A stretch of DNA of 64,000 nucleotides from Anolis sagrei (GCF_037176765.1 NC_090022.1:50779209-50843208); one strand, 5' to 3'. Positions 15,801-30,800 are shown, numbered from the stretch's first letter. The notes: a model not told the origin generated them from the sequence alone. Translations and numbers: made by a program.

Positions 15801-18800
15801 TTTAGCAGTCCAACACATTCGGGGGCTTGGGACCAACAATGGCTTTCCTAAAACCATCAGGAAGTACAATTTGTCCACTCTGTTCAAGTATTGATTGTTA
15901 TCAATAAAGTCCTAAATAGTTTCAGAACAAATAATTTGAATAGGCATCTCTTACCATATGAGGCTCCTAGAATTTGCAATTGTCACAGGAGATTCTATGT
16001 TCTACTTCCTAGGGAGGTTAGGATGGTGGACAATCAAGATGGGCCCTTTTCTGTAGTTGTACCCTGATTCAGAGCTCCCTTCTGTGGAATGTTAGGTTAA
16101 CCTCCTCTTTATCTGCACTCCTTGGTGAGTTTAAATGTTGGCTTCTAGTTCTATTAGCACTAATGTTCTGCTTACTATTGTCATTTGATTGTTGTAAAAT
16201 CAGCCTATTCTATTTTTATTGCTCTGTTTTCATTTGAATTTGGTATACTGTCCTAATTTCATGACCTGAATGAAATGACATGTGTCTTATTTTCCTCCAC
16301 CTCGAGTAGGAAAATGACATAGAGTTGTCAAGTACTGCATTTGATATCTACCTAGACCTGGGGGGGGGGGGGGGGGGGGCGACACTTTACAGACAATATA
16401 AGTTGTATTTTCTCAGAAAGTGTTTTAAAGTTGAAGAAATGCTTCATCTTTATTGTTGTCTGGTTTACTAATAGCCTCTGTTTTAACAAATAGACATGAC
16501 TGCTTTGCACTTTAAATTGCAAGGATGTCTTCAAAGCCACTAAACTTGATGAAACTAATCTCTAGAAGAGTACAGAGTATAATGGCTACTGAAAGCAGCT
16601 CACACAGGAGAAAGTGTAAAATATACAGCTGTCAAGATTTGTTTACCTTCTCTCGGCTCCATTATAATTTATCTATATTTATTTCTTCAAACTATTGTAC
16701 CAGCCATACAGAATGCAAAGGATTTACATTCTCTCACAGATAACTAACAGCCAGTACATATATTAAATTACATCTGTTTTTAAATTATCCACTGTCTTTG
16801 CCAACAAGGCACAGGGGCTGTGAGAATCCGGTTTACCTTTTTTCATTTTTATTGGTAAGTAGATTCACAGAGTAGTAGGGCTTCAGTAGCAGATTTTATT
16901 TTATTTGCATTTTTCATCACTTGAAAGTGACTGTCTTAATTAAAAAAAAATATTAGCACAAAGATTCTTCTCAGTCATTTCAACAGCTGCTACTATTATA
17001 TTTATCTTAACTATTTTTTAAATTCACTACAAAAAATTGACAATCATGTAAACTTTCTTCCCTCAAAAGTCAGGGCTCTGTACAACAGAAGTACTGAAAA
17101 ATATGAAGAGCCCATGGTGGTATCATGAATTTCAGACAATTCCTTTTGTACAGAGACAGGTAAGAGGACTCTTGGCTGTTATGGACTTTCACCTCAGAGC
17201 ACAAAACACTCTGCAGGTTTGGGGGTGGTTTGTCAGATTAGCAACATTCCCTAAACTTTATATAATCTGATTTAAGGCAATCTACCAGTATTTAATTTAT
17301 TGGATATTATGTTGCTAGGATTATTTTGATGTGTATATGTGATAAAACAGGGATTAAAGTCAAAAAGATGTTTATTTAATATTTTGACTTTGAGGAACAC
17401 AAACAGAAGCAAATTCCCAGAGGCCAATACGTTAAAAGTTAACCAAAGGACTGAAATCCTGTTGAAATATTATGTTAATGTTATGCTAGAATGAATCTGC
17501 AGGATTGTGGAAGGAACCAAGGCATCGACTTTAAGACAAAGTTTGGAGTTGTATCTGCACAATTATATTTGAGCACTGCAGACTATTGTGCAAACTAGGT
17601 GAACAAACCCTTAAGTTCTTGGAGAACTGCTTCTGTAAAAAAAATCGAATTGCTAGTGCAAACGGGATTCTAGTGATAAAAAAGTCAAAATGTTTCTTTG
17701 TATGATTCAGTTTCTTCCACACTAGTTTAGCTAGAATTGGAATATAAGCTTTTTGTAAGTTCACCATATAAAGAATTATTGAGACAAGGAAAGGCTAGTG
17801 TAATAATTACCAAATGCCTTACCAGAACTAAAAAGGACTACAGCTTTAAGGTAAGCATATTCATATCCATCAATATCAAGTTTAGCCATGCTGTTACAGA
17901 ACTCCTGAAGTTTCCAGATGTGTTCCATCACTTGTTTTATTCGATCCCCGGAAAGTTTATCTACAAGTAAACATTATACATTCTCTTAAGAAAGAATACA
18001 TTTACTTAAAATTCAGTGACACAACTAGCCTTCTTCAGAAGACAACCAACTTTACATTATTCAGACCGATGTAGTCTTTCATGGAAACAAGAATCAACTG
18101 TTACATTTTATACTATTAAATATGACAAAGTTACATGTCCAGTTACTTGGTGATTTTTAATTTGTAAAGCATAAGCTTCTGGAAGCATTCTGTAACACAA
18201 ACTTTTAGAATGTGGCCAAATGTTCATTGGAGATTTAGATTCAAGCTAACAAGAAAAGTAAAATGAATCAGACATATTACATACTACTGTTTTAAATATT
18301 GCTGCCACTTCTAATGGTATCTATATGTATTCACAAATATACACTTTTCTTTATTGAGAACTACTTTTTATGAGCAGAATATATTCTATTATAGTTAGAT
18401 ACAGTCTTATTCACATTTGTATAATGTTTCCCCTATGCAACTTCGTAGTAACTCCTGGTAGAACCAGCAGCTTACTGTTGTATCTTTCTTCCATTTAATT
18501 TTGACAGGCTGTTCTTGTCACTTCCCTCTGTTCTACTGAGAATGGCATTTGCTAAACACTTATCCTGTACTATTTTAAACAAACAAATAAATAAATAAAT
18601 AAATAAATAAGGCAACGTAAAAATGTGAAAAATAACACACAAGTTGTACACAAGGCACAACTCAGGATTGGAAAACTGGATTTTACTTGAAGTGTCTGTC
18701 CTGGTGCACAAACAGTGGATCAAACTAGGGAAAGGTAAGGAAGAAAAAACCAACACAAAAATCAATTTTGACCCTGAAAAGAGGAAACCCTTTAGTTTTG

Positions 18801-21800
18801 AGTATCTCTATATGCCTTCAAGCTGCTTGTTGACTTATAATGAACTCATTAATTTCAAGGGGTTTTTAATGCAATGATTATTCAGAGGTGTTTTTGAAAT
18901 GGAATAAAAGAGCTTTCAGACAGGAAGGCAATGAGCACTGGATACGATATCAGCTTAGGTGGTGCCATCTATTTGCTGTGTGCTCTTCTCTAGAGGTTGC
19001 AGGGGACAGTTTTGCCACATTTAACCTTCCTTGGACTCAGGAGTGACTTTTTTAAATTCAGGAAGCAACACTCCATTAGTAAATTAAATAAATTGGATTT
19101 ATACCCTGTGCTTCTCCTACAATGTGATTAAGTTTTTGGTTGTACAAGCACCTGTTCTGAACCCAAAATACCTGGGAGAAGCCAAAGCAAAATTGGTCTC
19201 ACATCTTCAAGTTGGTGAAGAAGGAATCCTGAAAAAGCTTTTTTACATTAGAAAAATAAGGGAGATGTGGCATTGTATGAGATATGAACAAGCGGTCAAG
19301 CGTCTTCAATTGGGTGTGTCTGATGCAAGTTTCAAAAGCACTTCATATATCTAGCTTGTGCCTTGGGTCCTCTTTGGCATGAGGTAAGTCAAGGCAAACA
19401 TATTGTATTTGTTTTCTTTGTTTTATATTCTGCCCTCTCTCCCTCATAGAGGGACTCAGAGCAACTAACAATCAGCAACAATTTGATGCCGTTCAAATAT
19501 ATTGTATCACTATTTTCTGACTAAAAAGGACTGCCGTACTTAATTTTGAAATAAATTCTGGACCTCATTGGAGAATTACTCTCGCCAGATGAAAGCTATA
19601 CTATGTTCCTAGATTCTAGGCCTAGACCAAAGGTATCAAACTCATTTTCATCAACCTAACAGTTGCCTTCAAAGGGCTGCTGAATCTATGGACAAAGACT
19701 CAGTGAATAAAGGGCCAACTATAATTTTTTTCATAGTGGTCGGTGCTCTTTAATTTTTAATCAGTTTGGGTCCCTAGATATTACTGAACGACAACCCCTA
19801 TAATTTTTGATTATCCACCATGCAGACTCAAGATAATAGGAATTGCAACCCAATAGCACCTGTAGCTCTGAGGTTGGAGAAAGGTTAAAGGACATTTTAA
19901 AATCAGACATCATATCCACAAGCCTTCTATCTAAATTCAAACCTCACCATGATTTTTTTTTTGTCGTGTCAGGAGTGACTTGAGAAACTGCAAGTCGCTT
20001 CTGGTGTGAGTTAATTGGCTGTCTGCAAGGATGTTGCCCAGGGTGCGCCTGGATGATTTGATGTTTTTATCATCCTTGTGGGAGGCTTCTCTCATGTCCC
20101 CGCATGAGGAGCTAGAGCTGATAGAGGGAGCTCATCCACCTCTACCTGGATTCAAACTTGCGACCTGTCCATCTTCAGTCCTGCCAGCACAGGGGTTTAA
20201 CCCACTGTGCCACCGGGGGCTCCCCCTCACCATGATGACTAAACTGAACAAACTGCAGTCTTCCAGGTGTTACTGTATCACAACTTCCATCAGCTTTAGT
20301 AATGAAATCTAATGATGAGGAATACAAGAGTTGTAGGAGGGTCACATAAAATAACATGGCGGGCCAGATTAGGCTAGTGGGCCTTGAATTTGACACTTGT
20401 GGCCAAGACAGAAAGGGCATGGAACTCATAAGCTGTCCAAAAGGATGTAACTGCCATGAGGAATATTACCTTCCAGGTTAATTCTTGTACTGGAATGGAA
20501 CAAATGGCATCAAACAGACTCCTGGTTCAGACCTTAATGTATCATACTAAAAGCACATACAGGGAAATAAAGGTTGCTTACCTGTAACCGTATTTCTTCG
20601 AGTGTCCATCCGTGAAATTCACACTTATGGGTTATCCCTCCGCGCATGCGCAGCAATCCGGAACTTTCTAGAGATTTTAATGATTTAAAAATGATTATTT
20701 GAGTACAACACAAGCCCCGCCCATCCCCCGCCCCCCCGGTATATAGGCCGTGGCGTGCGTCTGAGAGGTAGTTCCCAAGCGCCAAAAAGTGACATAATAC
20801 ACATAGGCATGACAGAGGGGAGGACGGGCGGGTCGTGTGAATTTCACGGATGGACACTCGAAGAAATACGGTTACAGGTAAGCAACCTTTATTTATTCTT
20901 CGTGTCCTCCGTGAAATGCACACTTATGGGTGAATAGCAAGCTACTGACCTGGAGGTGGGTCATGCCACGCAGGAAAACAGTACAGCTCTGCCGAATGCG
21001 GCATCCTTCTTGGCCAGTACATCCAGCTTGTAGTGGGATGCAAACGTGGACGGCGTGGACCACGTAGCAGCTCTACAGATTTGATCCAGCGGAACTCCAC
21101 GCAAAAAGGCTTGAGAGGTGGAGACCGACCTGGTTGAATGGGCCACCAAGTGAGATGGTGGTTGTTTCCCTGCCAATTGGTAGGCTAGACGGATCGTAGA
21201 GACGATCCATGAGGCTAATCCCTGAGAAGATACAGGGTGCCCCATCGTGTCTTTCCTGTATTTTAAAAAGAGTCTGGGAGACTTTCTGTGAGTAGATGTT
21301 CTATGCAGGTAGAATGATAGGGCTCTTTTGACATCCAATGAGTGAAGTGCCACCTCGAGAGGAGAGGATGGATTTGGGAAGAAGGCCGGTAGTATGATGT
21401 CCTGAGACATGTGGAAATGGGAGACTACCTTCGGTAGGAAAGTGACGTCAGTTCGTAGTATAACCTTGTCATCATGGAATCGTATATATGGAGGGTCTGA
21501 CCGGAGGGCCGCGAGTTCACTGGTCCTCCTGGCCGAGGTGATGGCCACTAGGAATGCCACCTTCCATGAGAGATGGGAGATATCATTAGAGGACATGGGC
21601 TCAAAAGGAGGTTTTGACAGTTGAGACAGTACTAGCTCCAGGCTCCATTGTGGAGGAGGGAGGGAGACAGGAGGGTGAACATTCTTATATCCCTTTAGAA
21701 ACAATTGGACCAGATTGTCTTGAAAAAGGGACGGCAAGCCACGTTTCTTTCTAAAGGAAGAGATAGCTGCCAGGTAACATTTTACAGAGGAGAGAGAAAA

Positions 21801-24800
21801 ACCTTTCTTGGAAAGGTGAACTAAAAAATCCAGTACCACCTTTGTGGGTGCGGAGATGGGCTCGTAGCCCACTGATTTTGTGAATTTTGAAAATGATGAC
21901 CACTTGTAAGTATATGATTTTGTAGTGGATGGTTTATGAGCAGCTAGGAGTATACGCGATACTTCGTCTGATAAGATTACTGTGGTTTGATCCTCCATGC
22001 CGTCAGGCGGAGGGAGTGGAGGTCTGGGTGGAGAACGAGCCCGTTCTCCACTGTGAGGAGGTCTGGAATGGGGGCAAGGTGGAAGTAGTCCCCGTTGGAG
22101 ATTTGGAGGAGGGTGGCAAACCAATGTTGGCGTGGCCACCAAGGGGAGATCAGGATGCAGTTGGCGTTGTCCTGGATTATCTTGGCTATGACATGTGACA
22201 GGAGGGGGAGGGGGGGAAAAAGGTAGATGAGGTCTGGTGTCCAGCGGAAGAGAAAAGCGTCTCCTAGACAGCCTGGGGATACGTGAGGGCGGAGTCTTGC
22301 GCAGTACATTGGGCAGTGAGTGTTCACTGGGGATGCGAACAGGTCTATTGTCGGTGTTCCCCATTTGTGTGTAATGGCCTGGAACTGAGACTTGTGGAGA
22401 TGCCACTCGTGATTGTTTTTCCCTGTTCTGCTCAGTGAGTCTGCCAGAGTGTTGTCTTGGCCCGGTAGATGAATGGCTGTGAGGAGGATGTTTCTCTGAA
22501 TGCACCATTCCCAGATGCGTGTTGATATTGACGTCAGTGTCTGAGACCGTGTTCCCCCTTGTTTGTTGATATAGAATTTTACTGCAGTGCTGTCTGTCAC
22601 TACCTGGATTATGCGGTTGGAGACGATGCGGGTGAAGGCCCGAAGGGCTTTCTCTACCGCCATCATCTCCAGGGCGTTTATATGGAAATGTCTTTCCTGA
22701 GGGAGCCAGTGGCCACTGATTCTGAACCCCTTGAGATGTGCTCCCCAGCCTGAGTTGGAGGCATCTGTTGTCAGGGACATGGATGGGTGTGGCTGTATGA
22801 AGGGCATGCCTAGGCGAACATTGTGTGCTTTTGTCCACCATTTGAGGGATTGGAGTACCTTTTGTGGTGGGTGGAGGAGTCGGGACTGTGGATCGTGGAG
22901 GGGGTCGAACACCCTGATGAACCAGTTTTGCAGAGGCCTCATCCGAAGCCGAGCAAAGGGGGTTACGGCTGTAGTGGAAGACATGTGGCCAAGTATAGAC
23001 TGGATGGCCCAAGCCGAGGCTTGTCGGGAGTGGAGGAGGGAGAAAACAGCCTGTTGAAGTCTTAAGAAACGATCCTCTGGGAGGAAGGCTCTTTGAATTG
23101 TGGAGTCTATGATGGCTCCTATGAATTGAATACGCTGAGTTGGTTGGAGTTGCGATTTTTCGTGGTTCACCACTAGGCCCAGATCCTGCAAAAGAGATAA
23201 GGTATAATGAATATCAGTGCATAATTGAGCTTTAGAGGATGAGGCCAACATCCAGTCATCCAGGTAAGGAAAAACCGTTATGCCTTGTTGGCGGAGGTGT
23301 GCGGCTATGACCGCCATGCACTTTGTGAACACCCTGGGGGCGGTGGACAAACCAAACGGGAGAGAATTGAACGAGAAGTGGTAGTGATGAACTGCGAAGG
23401 TGAGAAACCTCCGGTGTGACTGCCGAATTGAAATGTGGAAGTATGCTTCTCGTAGGTCTATAGTTGCTAGCCAAGAGCCTTTAGGAATAAAGGGGAGGAT
23501 GTTGGAGAGAGTGACCATACGAAATTTACGTGGGGTAATGAAAGTGTTGAGTTTGCGTAGGTCAAGAATAGGTCTTAATCCTCCGTCCTTTTTGTCTATG
23601 AGAAAGTAGCGGGAGTAGAAACATGTGTTGGATGTATGTGGGGGTATGGGAGATATGGCTCCTTTGAGGAGTAATGATTGGACCTCTTCCCATAAAGTCT
23701 GGGAGGGTTGTGTAAGGATGACTTTTCCCACTGGTGGATATTCGTTAAATTCAATCGCATATCCTCTGTCAACTATATCCAGGACCCAAGTGTCAGATGT
23801 GATGGACTGCCACTGTGGGAGAAAAGAGTGTAATCTGTCAAGGTAGGTGATTGGTTGTGTGGGGGAAGGGGGGGGAAGGGGGGAGGTTATGCTAAAAGCG
23901 ACGTTTGTTGTTGTTAGAGGGCCTGGTACCACGGTACTGACCTCTAGACGGAAGTGAGGGGCGTCTTGTGGATGCTGCCGGCATATATGGTCTCTGTCGT
24001 CCTCTGTAGAAAGAGTTGTTGTATGGTCTGTTGTAAAATTGGGGGCGATAGTAATAGGAGCCCCAACGTTGCCTTTGATAAGTGTACGGTTGTTGGTCAT
24101 ATTTGTACACTGTTTGTTTCATCTTATGAGAGTGCTCCAATTGTGAGTCAGTCTCAGGATTAAACAGGCCTGCTTCGTCCATTGGGAGGTTCTCAATGAG
24201 AGAGCGTTGAGCCTGGGTAAGAATTGCTGCCCTAAGCCATGCATGGCGGCGAAGGGCTACTGATCCTGCAATAAGTTTTCCAGAAGTATCAGCTGTATTT
24301 TTTGCTAGGTCTTTTTGTAATTTTGCCAATAGAAGGGCTTCCCCATGGAAGGCTTTAGCCAATGGTTGTTCTGCTGGTGGTAGCAGGTCTAGGTATGGGG
24401 ATATTTTGTTCCAGAGGTAAGTTTGGTATACACTCATATAAACCCCATAATGGGCCATGCGTGCGAAAAGGCATGCTGAGGAATAGAATTTTTTGGCCAT
24501 AGAATCTAGTTTTCTCCCTTCCTTGTCAGAAGGGGATGCTTGGTTTATTTGTACTGGCTTTGGTTGAGCATCAGTTACTACAGAGTTTGCCTTGGGCATC
24601 TTAGAGAGCCATGAGGCTGTGGATAAATCAATACGGTATAAGTTTTCTGCTCTTTTAGGAGTTGCTGGAACCAGGGCTGGTGCAACTCCTGTATTCTTTA
24701 GGATTTTCAACAAATATGGAAGAGTGGGCAACACAGTGGATGCAGGTGTTTGTTGTTCAGTGGAGGTGAAGCATGGATCTGTCACAGTGTCTGTGGGCTC

Positions 24801-27800
24801 AGGAGTGGTGAGGTTTAAGGATCTAGCAAGCCTTATCAGTAGTGCAGAGAATTTTTTAAAATCCTCTAAATGTTGAGGGGAAGGATCAGGATCTGGTTGA
24901 GGGTCTTGGATGACTGGAGTGTCATCTGTAGCATCCAGTTCAATGGTTTCTGGGTCTAGTTGGGGGGGCATGATTGGATCCAGAGGGAAGGTTTGGGATT
25001 CCAAGTCTGTTTGGGGATCCGGAGGGCGAGAGAGTGTAGCTGAGGGAGGGTTACGTGGGGGCTGGGGAAAATTTGGATCCAAGGGGAGAGGAGAGTGGGG
25101 TCCTCTGAAGGTATCAGGAGGATGGGGGTAGTAATAGGGATAAAAGGGGAAAGGAGGAGGAGGAGGAGGGTAAAGGTGGTAAGGGTAGCCATGAGGAGGA
25201 TAAGGCTGTTGGTGCTCTAAAGGCACAGAGCGTGCCTTCTTGGGAGGGGGAAGAGAGGAAGCTTCAGAACGGCGCGGAGCCGGAGAAGGAGAGCGGCGGC
25301 GGCGTCCGGCCGCGTGCGCCGAGGTGTTGGGCTGTGCGGGCGAAGGGGATTCGCCCGGATCCGGGGATTGGGGAGGGCTGGGGGAGGGGGGAGGAGAGGC
25401 TTGAGAAGGAGGAAGGGGAGGAGGTGAGGTGGAGAGATCACCCGGAGGCTGCGTCTCAAGCTCCAAGTGTGGAGCTAAAAGCTCCAAAGGAGGGAGGTGG
25501 GAGGGGTTTTCCATTTGTAGCATGCTGGGGAGCGGTTCCTGCAGATGCAGAGCGGAACCGGGAAGGAAAGGCACAGTTTGCAACATAGGAGGACTCAAGG
25601 GCTGTGTGCCAGTGAGTTGCCGTCCCTTTTTTTGTTTGTTAGCTTTTTCCTTTGTTTTGGAAGACCTCGTGGTCTGTTTTGTTGTTTTAGATTTTTTTCT
25701 CGGCGGCTCCTCAATGGGAGCGTCTGCCTGATCTTTGCTCCGCCTATCCCCAGCGTGTGGGGAGGAAGGCTGGGAGGTCTCCTGTATCGGGGAAGATTGG
25801 GAAGGAGTGGGAGCCATTTGCGGGGCCAGGGCCCGCTCATAAAGCAGCGCTTTGAGCCTCGCATCTCTGCTCTTGCGCGCTCTGGTGGTGAAGGTTTGGC
25901 AAATCTCACAAGTTTGGAGATTGTGGGTTTCTCCTAGGCAAAGGAGACATTTAGAGTGCCTGTCTGCCTCGGGGAGATTAGCCCCGCAGGCAGAGCAATT
26001 TTTAAAAGACAGGGAAGACATGCTAGCCTGAGAGAGTCGTCAGCCGGTCCGAGTCAGGTAAGGAGAGTTTGGAAGGTCAATAAACAGTCCTGGTAAGAAG
26101 CCAAAGAAGTCCGATCGCAGAGAGAAAGTCCTAAGATGCTGCCTGTTTGGCGCGGAAAAAGGAACTACCTCTCAGACGCACGCCACGGCCTATATACCGG
26201 GGGGGCGGGGGATGGGCGGGGCTTGTGTTGTACTCAAATAATCATTTTTAAATCATTAAAATCTCTAGAAAGTTCCGGATTGCTGCGCATGCGCGGAGGG
26301 ATAACCCATAAGTGTGCATTTCACGGAGGACACGAAGAATAACTTAAGCTTCCGTTTTGGGAAGTATAAGATTTAGGGATAATGAAACAAAGTCCAAAGG
26401 AACAACTAATGACATCTCCTGATATTTTATTATTGAGTGCTAGATTATAATCACAACCAGAGAGCAGAAATTTTCTTTTTCTTTTTGCCTTGGAAATAAG
26501 AGATTTTATTTTTTTCTGCATCAGCTCTGAAAGGCTGTCAGAAACTATTTTGCATTCCTTACTTGAGGACTACTACCTAGAGGCCAGGATGATACTGATC
26601 TCATCTTCTGAAACTCTGACCTTTTCCCAGCATGGAGGAGCTTCTACTGAACTCAGATTCTAGCAGACAACTTCTGAGTATTTTGAATGGAGATCTCAAA
26701 ATTTTGCAATTACTGAAACAAAATGTGTATTCGATGGCAATCATATCATTAATTGTTGATCTACACTCTTTATTCTGCTCATGACACAACAAAATTGCCA
26801 TAGTCTGCAATTCTATGGCACACATTTTTCTTTGACTGCTCTTGTGGACCTGTGCCACCTGAGGACATCCTTGTCTGCTACAGTGGAAGAGAGCATTGGA
26901 AAATCCATTTATCATCCTAACTTCTAGCAGGCATACAAACGTCTTCCTTTGACGAAAGTCCTTGGACCATCTTCACCTGGCTGTAAGCTCATCTAGTGGA
27001 TAAGCTGGCACAGGTGTTGTGGGTTTTAAAAAATATTATTTTGGTATGCTCTCAAAGAAACTCCCCATGCCAAGTGACCCAAGTTGCCTCATAAACTGTG
27101 TCCTACTGTCTGGGAGATAAAAGATGCTTTGTGAACATTCTTTGCTTCCTGAAGAAACTACTGGAGCAATTGACAGTTGATGTACTCTCGAGAAAGAAGA
27201 AATCACTGGAGCAGATGAGAATGGAATTATCTCCACAGAACAGTAATGGTTTCTGTAAACAATAGAATGCTTCAGGTGAACTACAGATATGAGGGGAAAA
27301 TTCTAGGAGACTGTCAATCTAATGTTTGTCTGATTGGGAAAGAGAAACAGCTTTTTGTCAATTATATACTCTAACCTATAAACCTCTGCTTCATGATAAT
27401 GTTGTAATAGGAAAAAAAACAGGCAATGAAGGCAGAAAAATGATCACTGTCAAAGAATGATCCTTCTATTGAGTTATCTTTAACTTTTAAAATCACTGCA
27501 GAAAACAAACCTTTACATTTTCAGAACTATAAGATACAATGTCAAGAAGTTTCAATTGTAAAGAGTCCTGCTCAATACGAAGGAGAATCTTCCCGTTTTT
27601 ATTCTATTGTGTGACATTTGCAATCTGCACAACATAAGAAATGTATGTTATATTTGTAAATAGTTTTATCACTGGCAGTTTTAGATAATCAGATTGCAAT
27701 ATGGAATACTCATTGGAGGGAAGGATAGTAGAGGCAAAGATGAAGTACTTTGGCTACATCTTGAGAAGAAAGGAAAGCTTAGAGAAGGCAATTATGCTGG

Positions 27801-30800
27801 GGAAAAAGGAAGGAAAAAGGAAGAGGGGCCGACCAAGGGCAAGATGGATGGATGGTATCCTTGAAGTGACTGGCTTGACCTTGAAGGAGCTGGGGTGGTG
27901 ACAGCCGACAGGGAGCTCTGGTGTGGGCTGGTCCATAAGGTCACAAAGAGTCGGAAACAACTGAACGAATGAACAACAACAACATATGGAATTTATCAGG
28001 TTTTAATCTGTTTTAAATTTTACTTTGTTAGCCACTTTGAGCCTCGCCTAAGTGCAGGAGAAAAGCGGGGTTAAAATCAACTCAAATTAAAAATAAATTA
28101 ATAGCAAAGGTGTTATTTACAGAATAACAATTGTCCCAAGGTTTCCATGCAACAATTTCCTTTCCCAGTTTTCTCTATTAAGAACTGTATACTTTTTATA
28201 TTATGTACATTTCAGTATAACTTAAATATGATACAGTATGATCTATAATTTTAATAATAACTATTCTTTGACTGACAGGCTTCAAGGAGTAAATTCCTCT
28301 TGAATGGGGACCAGCTGTAACCTTTGATTCACAGCTCCCTACTCAGCCCACCAATTCTGGGCAAGAAAAAATTAGTGCAACATGTTGCTGCCTGTTGTTC
28401 CATTATATGCACTGTACTGGACACAACCAACCAAACAAACAATCACAATTTTCTCCATAGTTGGCTTATGTAATGTGCCAGTAGGCAGCTTCCTACTTGA
28501 CAGGAAAAAAACATAGTGGTAGCTAAACAGAGAGGTGAAGGAAACTGTTTGTAGTCAGGTAATGCAATGAACATATCATGGAGGAAAAAGGTGTTTGTGT
28601 AGTGACTGTTATTACAAATTAGCATGATCAAATGGTCCTTGCCCTTTTTTTGTGCAATGATTTGCCCAATATTTAAGTACTAAATATTCTACTTCTGACT
28701 CTAAAAATCAAGAGCTATTTTAAAGATGTAAAACACATCACTACTATTCAGCTATAGTGTCTCTATCCCCTGTGGTTCTTTACTTTCCAAGAGGCCAATA
28801 CTCTCCTATATCTATTGCTTACACAGATCTCTCTAAACACCTTTCAGCTTGGAATGCTGGAAAATCTTACAGCCCTACACTTAATCAAACGTAGGGCACC
28901 TACCTCTCCATGGCCTCTGAATATCCTGCCCTTTTCCTTGCTCAGAAGAACTACATCAGCTCTGTTGCTTTTGAGGGCCTGGCTTGGGGGTGGAACCTGC
29001 CTATTATAATTAAGTTTGAAAGGATTTAACAAATTAAATCAGTAAATTATTGTAACCACTAACTTAAGACTTTTGTACACCCCAAAACAAACACGTAAAA
29101 TAGCCCAAAGAAAGCCCACCATACTGAAAAGATCTTTTGTTGAAATTGCGATTTAATAAGATAGTATTATTGTTCTTGATGCAGTTTTTGCACTATAACT
29201 GACATTTCTACCATCATGTGATCACAGGTTTACAAGAGATGAAAGCAGAAAACTACCCAAAAGAAAGAAATACATAGCAAACATGCCCACATGCATTATC
29301 AAATACTGTGCACAAACATATCTTCTTTATTCATTTAATGCCTTCTAGCAGCAAATGGCTGCCTAAGGCCTGCAACCAGAATGGACTATTTGGGTACATC
29401 TACACTGGTAAAATTTATTGATTAGGTAGTTTATCCACCGCAATGAGCTTATTTATGTTTATTAATTAGGCTGAAACTATAATTCCATACATGCACTAGG
29501 ATCCAGAGATAAGATGAGTAGAATTCTGGTTCCAGAAAATCTGTTTTCTTCATTCAGGTTCTAAGTCATGGTTATTTCAATGTACATATTTAGGCTGTTT
29601 AAAATCTCTGCACAGAATTTTGAATAAGGAACAAAAGCTAAAGAAGTCCTGTTTTATTGAAAATCTTTCATTTATTTTTACAATCTAATTTTACAAAGGT
29701 GACAACCCTATGAAACTCAACAAGTACTATATGGATAAACAGGAAGAAATAAGTGTGCAGGAAAACAAATACTGTAGTACTTCATTTTTTCTCTCCCCCT
29801 CTGCTGATCAAGCACGGTTTTAACATCACTCATGAAACAGAAGCTAAATATATAGTTTTATATGCATAGAGACAACTAACATTCACAACTTTAAAAAGCC
29901 TATATACTGCAAAGAGGAAGAAATGCACCTTAGATGTCTATCTCTCAGTCTGTAACAAACACAGATACTCTTCAAACCAAAGAAACAGTGTCTCAATAAA
30001 GAGAAATGAACTTTTAACATAGGAAAGAGCAACAAAGAAACAAATTATTTCCTTCATGGCTTTCTTTCATGCTGAAATAACAGCCCCATTATTTGTATTT
30101 CTGTGTTGAAGCAGTAGCAGTAGCAGTACCTTTAGCCATTCCCATTATATAATTTCTCCTATCTTTGTCACCCACACACTGAGCACAGATATTTGAAATA
30201 GAATCCCACTGTACCAAGCAGCAGCTCCTATGGAAGATCTGACAGGACTAGAACATTCCTAATCATGTGGAGCTCTAACAACAAGCAGTTGCTTGTGCAT
30301 TGGAGTTACACTGCTGACATCTACACTAAACTTCAGATAATGAGCAAAGAAAACACAAAGGTATGGGGTAAAACTATTTTCCTACTCCAATTTCAACATA
30401 AATATGAACTATTAGTAAGAAATGTATAAACAAAACTAATATTTCTGAAATATAAACTGTACAATTGTGCTCAAACCTTTTAATAGATATTCTAAACATT
30501 TTGTAAGTACACATAGTAACACAACATTTAAAAATGAAACCATGCATACCTTCTTGTATACTGTTTTGCAGATGGTTGACAATAGCTGCCAGGATAGTGG
30601 ACAAGCTCATCACCTGTGAACATTGTGCAAGGCCTAAAGTAAATAGTTCATTCCAGCAGGCACGCACAAGACTTGTATTGCAGTCCTGCCTAAAAATTAT
30701 AAAAAACAAATATTATGTAACTTAATTTCCTTTTTTGGAGATATGCTACAATTCAAGTGTTTGTTTGTTGTGTTATACAAATCAGTACTGAGGTTGTGAC

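Larger units (their letters stand above)
20565..26341 (-). mobile_element. DIRS-type tyrosine-recombinase retrotransposon, looks whole
   Basis: The 5.8-kb element has three long minus-strand ORFs: gag-like, RT/RNase H/methyltransferase-like, and tyrosine recombinase. Its ends are inverted repeats whose 156-bp core (20620-20775 and 26161-26316) is identical by eye. An internal complementary region (20835-20931) carries complements of both extreme ends, the hallmark of DIRS, whose circular intermediate is known to be re-integrated by recombinase. No target duplication is evident, as expected. The three ORFs are open, so insertion is young. It lies in the NR2C2 intron between coding exons 11 and 12, in the same sense as the gene. 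Confidence 0.93.

Noticed and set aside
25217-25588. Pro/Arg-rich frames antisense and sense to the gag-like ORF middle
   Set aside because: They arise from the low-complexity Pro/Ser-rich segment and have no independent support.
22559-25937. Several plus-strand frames of 60-130 codons inside the DIRS element
   Set aside because: They are shadows of the minus-strand ORFs and lack domain text of their own.
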